DNA of 64,000 bases from Hydractinia symbiolongicarpus (lineage: Eukaryota > Cnidaria > Hydrozoa > Anthoathecata > Hydractiniidae): positions 26,350,001 to 26,414,000 of the forward strand of contig NC_079884.1 of the NCBI RefSeq assembly GCF_029227915.1. Reading direction: 5' to 3'. The notes beneath the pieces are model-generated. The model was given only the letters and a program-made list of their open reading frames with translations. It made no database searches and was not told the origin of the DNA. Below, in pieces: positions 1-12,011 of the stretch. The first letter of the stretch is position 1. Every line of letters begins with the position of its first letter. The translations under genes were made by a program, and so were the position numbers.

Positions 1-142
1 TGATCGCATTTTTATTGTTCTTAATCTGGCCTCGACATTTGCAAAAGTAGAAATTTTGTGTCCTTTCACATGGTGTAAAACTATTCGTCAAATTTTAATG
101 CTAAAGTTATAGTTTGGTTCCTTCTTGTGTTAACTCTATTCA

Positions 143-176
143 GTCAGGAGGGGGGGGTTCCGCCCCCCCCCCTGAC
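143..176. repeat. GC-rich inverted repeat (hairpin)
   Basis: A G-run and a C-run are framed by GTCAGG at 143-148 and CCTGAC at 171-176, giving a strong predicted hairpin in otherwise AT-rich DNA. A second GC-rich palindromic island lies at 727-770. Both look like parts of interspersed repeats upstream of the first visible DHX36 exon. Confidence 0.6.
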
Positions 177-726
177 GGGTTTTTTTAATAACTCCTTATT
201 ACTATGTTATATGGCTATGAAACTTACTATCAATATTTATCTATTAGACACCTGCATGCCAAATCTTTAGGTCCCATACCTTTTAGAGGCTTTGATATTG
301 GCAATTACTCAAAACTACCCTTAAATATCTCTATGAAATCCTTTAAATTTGAAGGGAAAATTTAATAACTTTTGTTAGGATTATTCTTAGAACTTCAAAC
401 TTGTAACACAACTTTGTTTTATTAGAAGAATCATTTTGTATAGTTTGGACACGTGATTAATCTGATTTCCCGATTTTGTCGGATTTTACCCAAAAATCGG
501 AAAAAATTGGATTTTCGGGCAATTTTTGGCATTTTTTTATGCGATCCACGTAAAAACTGGAAAATATATTAAATAACTTTTAAAGTTTAAAAAAATTTGA
601 AGCTACTGATGATGTCACAGAAAATGTGCTGATGCATGCATAAATTTATTGCTGCAGTCTGGTTCCTTTTATGACGTAACGTGCCAAGTTTGATACAATT
701 TGAATAGCCCTATAAAAAGTTATTAA

Positions 727-770
727 GGGGGGGCGGATCCCCCCGCCTTCCCCCTGGTCATAGTATGTTC
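727..770. repeat. GC-rich palindromic island
   Basis: A G-run, GGATCC core and C-run give overlapping inverted repeats. It resembles the hairpin at 143-176 in composition. It sits in intronic DNA ahead of the exon at 874. Confidence 0.45.
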
Positions 771-873
771 GAAAAACCCCGGACCGAATAGGGTTAAACA
801 ATTTCTGATTAGGTGAGTACTTTAACACTAGTTTTTGTTTTAATTTTTGCCTTCTGTGTTATCTTGTGTATAG

Positions 874-3800
874 CCACCTTCCAAGGTCAAGAGCTTCAAT
901 ATTATACTGTACTACTGGAATTCTGCTGAGGCGACTTATAAATGACCCGTAAGTGAAACATCATAATCAAAATCTGTAATCGTTTGGACGTTTTTTAAAC
1001 AGGTTTTTTGTTGCAGTGTGACTTCTTTATAGGTACCTTGCAAATGTGAGTCACATAATTTTGGATGAAATACATGAACGAGATCTGATGTCAGACTTTT
1101 TAATGGTTATTGTGAGAGATTTATTACCACATAGGTAAGGGTGTGTTTTTATTTGCTGTTTGTTTGCATTAAACCCTTTTTACATTGTGTTGAAAATTGA
1201 ATTTTATTTTTTTCTGTAGGCCTGATGTAAAAGTTATTTTGATGAGTGCAACATTAAATGCAGAGATGTTTTCAACTTATTTTAGTAAGTAGGTTTTTTT
1301 CATTAATTTTTGAAAATAAATTGTCAGCCAACTATAGCCACTCATTGTTACTGAATAAGAACTGTTTGGATAAATAGAAATAGTATATTTAATTAGTTAT
1401 TTTAATCACGAAACCGGACAACTTTGTTCTTAGTCCTTCATAGTCTTTTTATTCTAATATCCAATTTTCGAAGTCTTGTAATTACTTGTGTTAGTCTGTA
1501 TGGCATGCAGCTTTTTTTAATATTTAAAAGTTATAAACCTCAATAGATGTCTTTGTTATAAACAAGAAACTTCCACTGTTCAAATGTTACCAGGGCCCAA
1601 ACACTGTAAGCCAAAGTACTCAGTGATGTAAAGGTTGATGATATCACCCCGATGTATTCTTTCTACTATGAACAATGTGATTAAGTTTGACACCAACAGT
1701 AAACACTCTCAAGCTGGATTTTTTTAATCCAAGAATAGAAATTCAGGTTTACCAACATTTTCTTAATGCGTTTTTTCCACAGGACTGTTGTACCACGCAT
1801 CTCTCTTTTTATATAATATTGATTTTGTTATAAAATAATTTAGAAATTAGAAATTGTTTAATAATTAAAAAATAATTTAGATAATTGCCCAATGCTTTAT
1901 ATTCCTGGCTTTACATACGAGGTCACAGAATACTTTCTTGAACAAATACTAGATCTAACAAGGTATATATCAATTCTTGAATTTACATTGACTAATTAAG
2001 TAGTTAGTTATTACTTAAACGCTCAGTTCGATTTAGATTTTATATCACTCCTCCGCTTCGAAAAAGACCAATATATGGCAAGAACAGAAAGGTGAAATTA
2101 GAAGAGCAACAAAGATTTTCTAATTATATCTACAGCATTCAGAACAAGTGTGTATTTTCGTTCTTTATTTTCCATGTTTTTTATTTTCCATCCGAAATAA
2201 TTTTCTCACAATTTTGCTTTTATTTCATTAGTTTATAATTATATTCATTTGTTATTATTCTCCAACAATTATATTCATTTCTTTTGCAGATATACAAGGT
2301 ATACAATAGAATCTTTAGAAAACATGGATCATGAGTACATTAATCATGATCTGATTTTGCATGTTATCAAATACATTTGTCGCAATTTTGAGGTAAGGAA
2401 TTAACATTTTAAGAATTGGGATATTCTAGATTCTTTCATTTTTAAGTAATTCAAGTAGGCATGTTTTAATCAGACTAATATTTTATCTGTGTACCGTGAC
2501 ACTGGGCTTTGAATCTATTTAATAGATACAAAACTAAAAATTTATTCATTTTAAACCAAATAGTTGTAACTTTATTGGGGTGTGAGATGCAGCCAATGAT
2601 TTAATAAGGAATGGGAGCAAATAAAGTTTGAAATTCAGGAGGAACACTCTGTAGAGTGTTGAAACCCACCCTTCCCTTTCTTTTCTTATCATGGGTTTGT
2701 CATAAAAACAGGTGTGGTCCTTCTCACCTGCGAACTATATGTAGATGTCAAAGGATGTTCACTTAGGCAATGTATGCTGCGTTTGCCACAAACAATGAAA
2801 CACAGTTATGTATGCCACATTATTTAGGATGGCGCAATACTTATCTTCATGCCAGGATGGGACCAGATAAGCAAGCTTCACGACATGCTTGAAAAGGAGC
2901 CTTGTTTTGACTCAAGTATGTAGTTAACAGGTAGTATTAAAATTCTAATCATATCTGCCAATGTGTATTTACGAGTTTTATCTTTAGGTAATTCTATTTT
3001 GATACCTCTGCACTCCTTGATGCCAACCACAAACCAAAGAGAGGCGAGTAGTTTCTAATACCTTTTCGGGGGAAAAAGAAACTAAAATTTTCGTTACTCA
3101 GAAAAAAATTATTAGTATAGGAAAATTTTAGTCGTCAATGTGTGAGTAAGAATTATTTTTGAGTTAAAGTTAATCGGAAGAAATTATTAAGATTTCGGAT
3201 AACATCCGAGATCTTATTGAAACGGGTGGCCTTCCCCTTCTCCTTTTCCTTCTTCGACCGATTTTTTAACCGATTGCCGTAACGTCACAGCTTTTAAAGT
3301 CCGACCTGACCCCGCGACTTAGCGCTACCCTGGCTTTGTGCGTATCCTGATAATTGTGAAGAATGAAGACTGTGCTACAAATTTGATCACAAATATTGTT
3401 GTAAACTGTTATTTTAATATTTTTTGATTAGCTATGCTAGATACTCCTTTAAATTTGTGTTTCCAAATGTTTTTAGCGGATTTTGTTCCACTAAACGGAG
3501 CTCTAGGGGTTAAGGTACGAGTGGTTACTTTCGAGGGACAGAGTTTAAGCAAAGCGAAGGTTTTTGAAGCGAAGAGAAATATTTGGTTCAGTTAGTATAA
3601 TTATTTAACTGCCTAAATTTCAGTTCTATGAACGTTTAAGATATTCTCTTTATTTTGTCTATGTTTTCACATATAAGATGAAAATATCATTACGTTTTCT
3701 AGCCATGTGTAAATCTGAAACAAATCAATTTTGAGATTTTAGCTAGCTACAAACGTAGATTTCAAAGCAACATCCTGCTTAAGCTGTACCTAGCCTATTC

Positions 3801-6800
3801 TTATTCTTTTAAAGTTTGGTATAATATTATTTATTTTTATGTTGGCGTTGTGGCTAGATAGCTCTATAGCTACCTAGGTGAAGAGTAAAAGTAGCCAAAT
3901 GGAGTTTGGCTTGCTAACTAGCTACTACAAAATTCTTAATCAATATTTCTTACAAATGCAGTTTAGGTAGCAACCTTTTATTACTGTTATAAAAACTTAC
4001 TCAACAATATAAAATTGCTGAAGGATTTTTTTTAGCTAAAGGGCATAAGGACAGGCTGTTGCCTGTTTATTAATTAAACTGAAGTTGTAATAAATTTTTT
4101 TTGGATAAGGGTATTGCGCCTGAACACATGTGCAATACCGTCTACCTGTACTAAGTGCACAGCCCGTTGCTAGCAACAGATTATTTCCTGTTGTTTTGTT
4201 TAAGTTGAAGCTGTGATAAGTTTTTTCAAGGGTTTTAATGCCTATATGGATATGCAACACGGTTTACCTGTATTATCCAAGTGCTAACAGTGTGTATCCT
4301 TTGTTATTATGTAAACCGAAGTTACATCAAAGTTTTTTTAAAGGGTATTATGCCTAAACGCATCGACGACACAGTTTACCTGTACTAAGCACTCAGTCCA
4401 ATGTTAATAATGGCTGTTTCGTGTGTTTCTGTTTAACTGAAGTTACAACAAAGTTTTTTTTAAAAAAGGGTATATAATATACCTATGCGACATTGTTTGC
4501 CTGTACAAATTACTCATCCTGGAGTAATATTTATTTTTGAACTTTTAGCAGGAACGTTCTTTGAAAAATAATAAGGTTGGCAGACACTGTTTTTGCTCTA
4601 TGACAGGGTAGCAACGAGTTGTAAATTGTGTTTTTTTTTCAGCCAAAGTTGTGAAAAGTTATCTTTTGAAAAATATATTACACCGGAAACACCATAATGT
4701 TGTGCACCTACTTTTTTGAAATTATATTACAACGGAAACACAATGCTCTGCGCCTCACACGATTTATGACATACTATACTAAAGCGCTCCACCTAAATAT
4801 GTGACACAGTTGACAGTTCTTATTCATCGCTCTTTCAGGCGTTCAACGCGAAGTAACAAAGTTACTTGTGGCTTAACCCGGCGTTTCGACTCCGGGTCCC
4901 CGGCTAGTCTAAATATTAATACCACGGAATTGCATTTTGGATTTAGTCTCTTTTGTTAATTCTAAACCAATGATCGTAGTCAAAACCTTTTTATTTCTAT
5001 CGCCTACTTCTACTTCTATTTCTTTTTTTATTTTTAAACTTGTAGGATCCAACTTTATTGTCAAATCTTATCTTAAACTTTATAACGATTTTAGTCGTAT
5101 CGCAGGTATAATAAAACATTTCCAAAAAATCGCTACACCACATGCAATAATATTTAATGAATTGATATGCCAAAACGTTTTCGTTTCTTTGTTATGAATG
5201 TCAAGTGTAGTGCAGTATTATTTAAAGTATTAATTTTCACAGCTTAATTTTTTACAAGCATCTGATTCTAAAGTCTGATCAGCTAGCGTTTTTTTACTGC
5301 TTTGGGCATCTTAAACTTATGACCCTTGCCTTGCCAACTTTTTTTTAAGTAACAATTATACAATGTCACAGTCAGTTAAAACATGTCAAAAATGTTCCTT
5401 TTAACATATGCACCTTCAGCATTTTCTGCAGTTCAACAGAACTTGCTGGGTCTGCAGTACTGTCAACAGAACTTTCTGGGTTGCTTGCAACATTTTCGGT
5501 CAACCTTTTTTTCTATTATTAAAAAATTACACACGACGAACAAGAATCTGAAATCTTTTAGCCTGTCAGGGCTTTTCATTAGTCATTAAAACTGAAGAAA
5601 CTTTAGTCATTTTTTTCCATGGTTTAAATTCCGCGATAAGGTTTACTAATGTCTGTTTCTTGTCATCAGAGAAATGCATGCAACAGGTATTCAAAAACGA
5701 ATTTTGATCCGTCTGTGAACATATCATTTCGTTTTAAAGCTTTTTATTTAAACTTGAACGTAATACATGCTACTTCATAGAATGATAAATCTCAATGTAC
5801 CCTGGTACAGGAAAACTTTTTATGGTTAGAATTGCTTGTATTTTAGTACATTAACTACGTATTTTAAAGCTGTTTTTCTCTTTCAGGTATTTGAAAGGCC
5901 ACCACCTGGAGTGCGCAAAATTATTATAGCGACCAACATTGCGGAAACGAGGTGTGCTAATATGCTTTGTATCAATTTTTGCTCATATTTTACTGTTGGT
6001 TCCAAATAACCAAATTTTTAACTTCCAACTTAGTAAGAGGCTATAAAACAAGATTTTTGGTATACTTTATTTTATGCTTATATGTTTTGTTTCAGCATTA
6101 CAATTGATGATGTGGTTTTTGTTATTGATACTGGTAAAACTAAAGAAAAGGTAATAATTAGTACGCTGAATGATTTTTTAAAAATTGCTTTTTCGCAAAA
6201 TATGCTCGCGCGGTTTGTTCTCAAAAATGCAAAGTGAATTCCACGATGTGCTATCACGCTTTAACGGGGTTAACAGCACCTGGAAAGTCAGACGGAAAAC
6301 TTCTGACGAGTTTGCAAGTTAGGGAATGTGGAATAAATTTTTTTTTCTTAGTTTGATCAAAGAAAGCCCGGAAAAAAGATTTATTAAAATGATAGTTTCT
6401 CATTACTCATTTTATCACTAAATCTTTGCTGTTCGATAAATGTTTGCTTCCACAATGCTAGAATTTTGTCAGAAAAATAAATGACTCTTTGACGTCTGAA
6501 TTCAGGAAAACTCAAAATTTTTTATTTAAGATAATACGAGTCCTGCAGTAATTTATGGGAAAAATTTTTACAGAAATGTGAGAACTATTACTTCAGTAAT
6601 TTTATATATTTCTCATGCATGGTTAATAGCTAATTTTTAGTCGTTAGTTGCATGACTTCTCTCTTCACTGATTATATTGTACGACTCTTGTCAGACTAAT
6701 TCCATGTTCTGAAAGTAAGACTATCTTTTTTCTTATGTCTCTTTCACGTCGGAACGTTAGAAAAGTGACGAATTTCATGTAGGGAAAGTTGTTAAGTTAA

Positions 6801-9800
6801 CCGCAGAACATATTTGAACTTTTTTTAGACTTACGATGTTGAAAATAACATATCTTGCCTTCAACCTGTTTGGATAAGCAAGGCATCTGCTAAGCAAAGA
6901 AAAGGAAGAGCTGGAAGGTACCATATTAACATTGATTCTTTTCGTTAACATTTGTGACATTTGAAATTAAAGTTAGATTTTGAAACTTTTTTAGAGTTCA
7001 AAAAGGAATTTGTTTTCACCTGTATACTCAGTATCATTATGATAATTTTCAAGAATATCAACTTCCAGAGATGTTAAGAACACCTCTTGATCAACTCTGC
7101 TTGCAGCTGAAGGTACAATGTTTGCATCGTTTAATTTCCATCTTATTTGATAGCTAGAGTACTTGTGTAACTGTAAGGACGAGAAATGTTTAGCTAGCTT
7201 AGTGCTAATGTTGTCAGTTTGTCATAGATACTAAGACTTGGAAAAATGTGGAAATTTCTTTTAAAATCCATTGAACCTCCATCAAAAAAAGCTGTAGATA
7301 ACGCTATCGAATGTTTGACTCAAATGGTAAGGTTGTTCAAACATACTTTTATTTTTATTCAGAACGCTATCGTACAATATATGTAAGATGTAACTAGTAG
7401 TTTTTTTTTTTGCCATCTTTAGAGAGCGCTGGACGAACATGAAGATCTAACACCGTTAGGTTACCATTTAGCAAAGATCCCAGTTGCTCCGAAAGTAGGA
7501 CGAATGATTTTGTTTGGTGCCATCTTCTCTTGTCTTGATCCAGTATTGACTATTGCTGCTAGCCTCGACTTCAAAGATCCTTTTTATATACCCATTGTAA
7601 GTAATTTGGATAAAATTTGTGCTATATATTTTTTTTGTTGATATAACTACTGCGAAATAAGAGAAACATATTTAAAATAAAAATTGAAAAGTTGACAAAA
7701 TTCAGTAGTATGTCATTCTAGTTTTTGGAATGTTTTTGATTTAACGAAAAGTAGTAAATTGGAAAGAGATCTTGTATCAGCGAGTTATAGCAAATAGTGG
7801 GATCCCTAAGAAAAGAAGATACCTCAAGCCCACATAAGATTAGTGGTGGATACCCAGTGGAAAGTCAAAATTACAGGTTTTTTTGTAGAAAGTTAATCCT
7901 CTCACATTTTAGTGGCCGATGTCACCTTGCTTTTCAGCATTTCTATGTTTTTAATTTTTCATGATTTTCACAGCACAAAGAAAAAGAAGCTGACGTGAAG
8001 AAAAACGAGTTGTCACGTGGTTCAAAAAGTGATCATATCATGCTTATTAATGCATTTAAGGTGAAAGTTTCTTCTGTCGTGGTAGTCGTCTCTAAAGAAA
8101 GCTGTAATGAATATTTGGCGGCAATTATTATGGGACTTTTTTCTATTTTTCTCGATTTGACCGATTCGACCATCTTAATAATTGTTTCGAACGATTCAAA
8201 CGTACATCTTATAAAACACCAAAAATACAGAAGCCTTGATGGGTTGACCGACTCCTTAATTTTTCTAGATTTATGTTTCCTTGTTACTGTGTCTTTTGTA
8301 GTTACGCTGTTATCCTTTATTTACTTTTTCAGGGATGGGAAGAATCAAAGTTGATGGGTACTGAGGGACAATATTGCTGGAGATATTTTTTATCGATAAA
8401 TACGTTAAGGGTGACTACTTTTTTGTTTAAAAATGTTTAAAGTTTGAGATATGGAAAATAAAGGAAGAGAAAAACGGGGGAGCAAAATACTAATGTTGGA
8501 AAAATATGAAGATGTTTGAGATGTTTCTCCAATAGATGCGCGATATTATTTTTGGCAAACGTTGTGCAAATGATTTTATATTTTATTTTCCAGATGATTG
8601 ACAACATGAAGAAACAATTTGCACAATTGTTGTACGACATTGGGTTTGCAACGAATTCGTGCCCGAAAAATCCAGCTGCTAACATACAATCTGGTCTGTA
8701 GTTTGTTTCTTTACAGTTTAGCTACTGTAATTAAAATTTATTATTGTAAACCACTTCGCAACCAGCCTGTTGTGTGTATAAAAGACTTTAGTATCTTGTT
8801 AAACTTTTTAAGTTTATTTTTCAGAAAACGTCAACCTCATCAAGGCAGCGATATGTGCTGGTTTGTATCCTAATGTTGCGAAGGTGATCCCAGGGAAAGA
8901 AGGGAAAAAGAGGTGAATTTTGTCTCTGAACTGCGATATGACGTCACACAATTTTGCGTATTAACGTAACGTCATCACTTTGCATTTGGAACATGAAAGA
9001 AATTTTTTAGTACGTCATTGTGAAATGAAAAATCCGTCCGACAATTTGTTAGACAATTTGTATACCGTCGGACTAAAACGTTCTTTTTATGTATTACTTA
9101 CAGTAAAAACACAGCAAAGTGGATACATACTTGAAATTGTTTGTTGTTGTGTACTGTTGTTACAAGCTCAAGTGTTTTGAACGTATGCTTTCGCGCGAAC
9201 TTTTGCTTTCAACGTGGATGTATATTAAGAATATATTTTTTAGGCCACCGAAGTTAGGTACTGTGTCGTATGGTCGTGTTGAAATCCATCCAAAGTCAGT
9301 GAACAGTGACGTTCGACAGTATGAATCACAATGGTTGATTTATCATCAAAAAATGAGAACGAACAAGGTAAATTTTCACGTTTTAACTGCCAACATGGTT
9401 GATTTTTTGTCTGGTGTAAATTTGGGTGCGGACTTCTTTAAAATACTGAATATACAAAAAAGGGGCTTAAGGGGCTAAATAAAGGAATTACGGTACTTTA
9501 AGAACTTCAGCTTCTGCGTTTTACACACGTGGGTTCGTGTTTTAACCTTGCGTGTTCACGTGACAAAAATGTTAAACTTGATAACAAGGTTACACGCAAT
9601 TCTTTGATAAGTTCTTATGTTGCATGTTTATCTTTTGTCGAAAATTGATAAAGAAAATAAGAGATCTATGTTTTGAGGAAAGAAAAACATATGCGAAATG
9701 CGAAAAGAAGATTATAAAAAAAAATGAAGACGTCTGTGGTTGTTAGCAGCCATGCTTTACATCCAATAATTACAAATAACTTTACTCAAAGATTTTTTTT

Positions 9801-11032
9801 GTTTTAGCTTTATTTGTTTGACTCGACGATGATTGCACCATTTCCGCTTCTATTTTTTGGTGGCAAGATTACTGTTCATCAAGAAAATGGTCACGACACA
9901 ATAGAAGTGGATGAGTGGATTAAGTTTCATTCACCCTTGAAGACTGCTCAGTTGGTTAAGGTAGCTGCTGCCTTGTACTACAAAGCTGATACACTTTTAC
10001 CCTTTCTAATATGTTGACGTTATTTTTAGAAATTACGTCATGAACTAGATATTCTGCTAAACAAGAAAATCAACAATCCAGCTATGGAGCTGGGAGTTGG
10101 TCACATGACTGAATCACGTGATGAAAGGATATTGGCAGCAATAATAGATCTGATAACCACTGAGAAAGTCAAGGTTTGTGTGATATTTGCACAGATTATA
10201 TGATTTAGCAGTGGCCCCTTGAACGTTTTTTATGAGAAAAATATTTTAGGGTTTAGCCTGGATGTTTGTAAACTTTAAAAGACATTTTCGGAAAAATATA
10301 GACCCTGACCCTTGTTTATACCTTTAGAATATTTTTTAGCAAGAATCCGGCCAATTTTTAGCAAGACCCCGGCCAATTTATCAATTTATTTTTCAACTTT
10401 CTCCATATTTCGCAGGTTAGCAATTAAAAGTACCTATAATCTCGTGTTTCTTTTACAAAAATGTCTGGATTTTCTAATTGGAAAGTTTACTAATAGGTGC
10501 CTCATAAAGCCCCCCCCCCCCCCCCTTGTTAATTTTTCAGTTTTTTAACCCCGGAATTATTAGGACCCTGCCCTGTTTATTCTTTTTAAAGAGAATGACG
10601 TTTTTTGCGAAATTAATCTGATCATAACCCCTTGCCACTTGCGAGTAAGGTTTTTAGAAAATATGTTCAACTAATTATTTATGGTTACTTGATTGTTTTG
10701 AAGAGTATGGTACAATGTTTTCTGTTCACTACTGAATTTGAGAAAAATTACGTTTCATTTATAGTATTGTGGCTAAATATTGACCTCATGCAACTATTAT
10801 CTTAAGGGAAATTGTGTGCGGTGTGATTAATTAGTGTTACTAAGTGCGATGAAAGAATTTCAATTACCAATGAAGATTTTTTTTAACTTTACCGCCTATG
10901 ATGACGTCATTGTCATGTTTCACCAAGCGCTGTCATTGATGCCTGTCATAACTCACACCCAGTTTGTTGTCAAAATTCTTATTGTTTAATGGTGTTTATT
11001 TTTAGACGAAATCGGATACAGGTTACAAATGA
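874..11032 (+). CDS. DHX36: DHX36-type DEAH-box G-quadruplex helicase, 3' part of gene (5' exons outside window)
   Basis: ATP-dependent helicase of the DEAH/RHA family; DHX36 unwinds G-quadruplex DNA and RNA and acts in nucleus and cytoplasm. Exons with consistent phase: 874-948, 1033-1134, 1220-1284, 1881-1962, 2037-2147, 2290-2392, 2828-2915, 2988-3043, 5887-5951, 6096-6150, 6829-6917, 6995-7112, 7228-7326, 7423-7596, 7974-8060, 8333-8410, 8594-8693, 8825-8912, 9244-9367, 9808-9960, 10030-10173, 11006-11032 (TGA). About 690 codons are present against about 1000 for the family, so Walker A and the RHAU-specific N-terminus lie upstream. Visible motifs: II as DEIH (the DHX36 variant), [30 protein letters not shown], then HA2 and the OB-fold (LLFFGG, VDEWIKF). 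Orthology is clear from dense matches through HA2 and OB. All introns are GT-AG except the one after 3043, which is GC-AG. The last exon adds only eight residues. Confidence 0.95.
3044..5886 (+). other. Long DHX36 intron with a GC-AG boundary
   Basis: The exon ending at 3043 reads ...NQRE in frame and continues as VFERPPPG at 5887, exactly as in DHX36. The intron starts GCGAGT and ends TTTCAG. No nearby GT keeps the frame: using the GT at 3048 creates a stop at the junction. The intron is far longer than most others of this gene and holds a diverged tandem repeat (4030-4660) and a GC-rich hairpin near 4880-4910. Confidence 0.75.
4030..4660. repeat. Diverged tandem repeat, unit about 110-126 bp, 4-5 copies
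   Basis: The block containing TAAACTGAAGTT, a T-run, GGGTATT-GCCT and TTTACCTGTACTAAG-like sequence recurs from about 4075, 4201, 4311 and 4433, with a weaker copy near 4640. Copies differ by substitutions and small indels, so the array is old. It lies inside the GC-AG intron of DHX36. Confidence 0.7.
10510..10525. repeat. Poly-C run
   Basis: Sixteen consecutive C in the last large DHX36 intron, next to a small local duplication (AGCAAGA-CCGGCCAATTT twice at 10338-10385). Confidence 0.9.
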
Positions 11033-11294
11033 TGTCAACATTATATAAGACAGCTTGTGATGAAACCGATATAATCATCGAATGTTATGACAAAAAATAG
11101 ATGAAATTCTTATGCCATCGAGTTATCCCGATGCAAAACCGCTAATATGTTTCTATTGGTTTTCTTCAAGGTTGCATGGAGCATGCATCTGTATGTGTGT
11201 GATTTAAGAAGTAGCATTTCCTAAAAATTGACACTGGAATGTTTGTATAAATTGCAGTGTCAAAATTGAATTGTTAAACTTTCATGTTGTTGTC

Positions 11295-11300
11295 AATAAA
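11295..11300 (+). promoter_or_regulatory. Poly(A) signal for DHX36
   Basis: AATAAA lies 263 bases after the DHX36 stop at 11030-11032, in AT-rich 3' UTR. The stretch 11033-11779 holds no other gene that I can see. Confidence 0.55.
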
Positions 11301-11893
11301 ATGGACACTCCAATCTTGTAGAATCGTTTTATATTCTGTTCCCAGTATGTTTTAGTTAGTAGAACTATGGTTTGTTTATATATTTAAATGTATATAATTT
11401 ATAAATTTTAATGCATTGATGCATATTAACTTTCTTTATCGTATTGTTTCTTTTCTTTGTTCTTAGCCCCTAAATTTTAAGCTGAACTTCGACTAAGGAA
11501 AATTAACATAGAAAGGGCTCATATATGCTGTGTCTGGTTCATGTTTTTATTGTCGTTAGTCTTGCCGCACTTTCACGAGCCCTATTAAAATTTTCCTATG
11601 AATTTTGCTTAATCTGGTACAATTTATCATATAGATCCTGGAATTTCTAGACGCAAAAGCACACATTAAACTTATTTAGCAGAGAAACCCACTACCTACA
11701 ACTTGTTAATAGACGGGTGAAAACGGAATTCACTTTAGATGATAGGGAACAGAAAATTGTGTACCAGAATTAAAAAGTGTTTGTATAAATGATTTACACG
11801 TCTTTTCTTACAAAATAACATACACACGATATCATAAACAAAGTTAAATACATTTAAATTATCAACGTCATATATTACGAAATATTCACAGTT

Positions 11894-11899
11894 TTATTG
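11894..11899 (-). promoter_or_regulatory. Poly(A) signal for the GFPT-like gene
   Basis: AATAAA on the minus strand about 115 bases beyond the stop of the SIS-domain gene. DHX36 and this gene converge, with their presumed 3' ends about 600 bp apart. Confidence 0.5.
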
Positions 11900-12011
11900 A
11901 CATTGTCAATCTCTGTATTGACAATGTAATCAACAGTCGTTCGGCTTCGTTATTTTTCACAAAAGCAATCCAGCAAGCGTTAACAACGCTAAAGTCAACA
12001 AATGTTTCTTG

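Noticed and set aside
4886-4912. Possible tRNA T-arm
   Set aside because: Only a T-arm-like hairpin is present; no acceptor, D-arm or anticodon arm pairs at the right distances.
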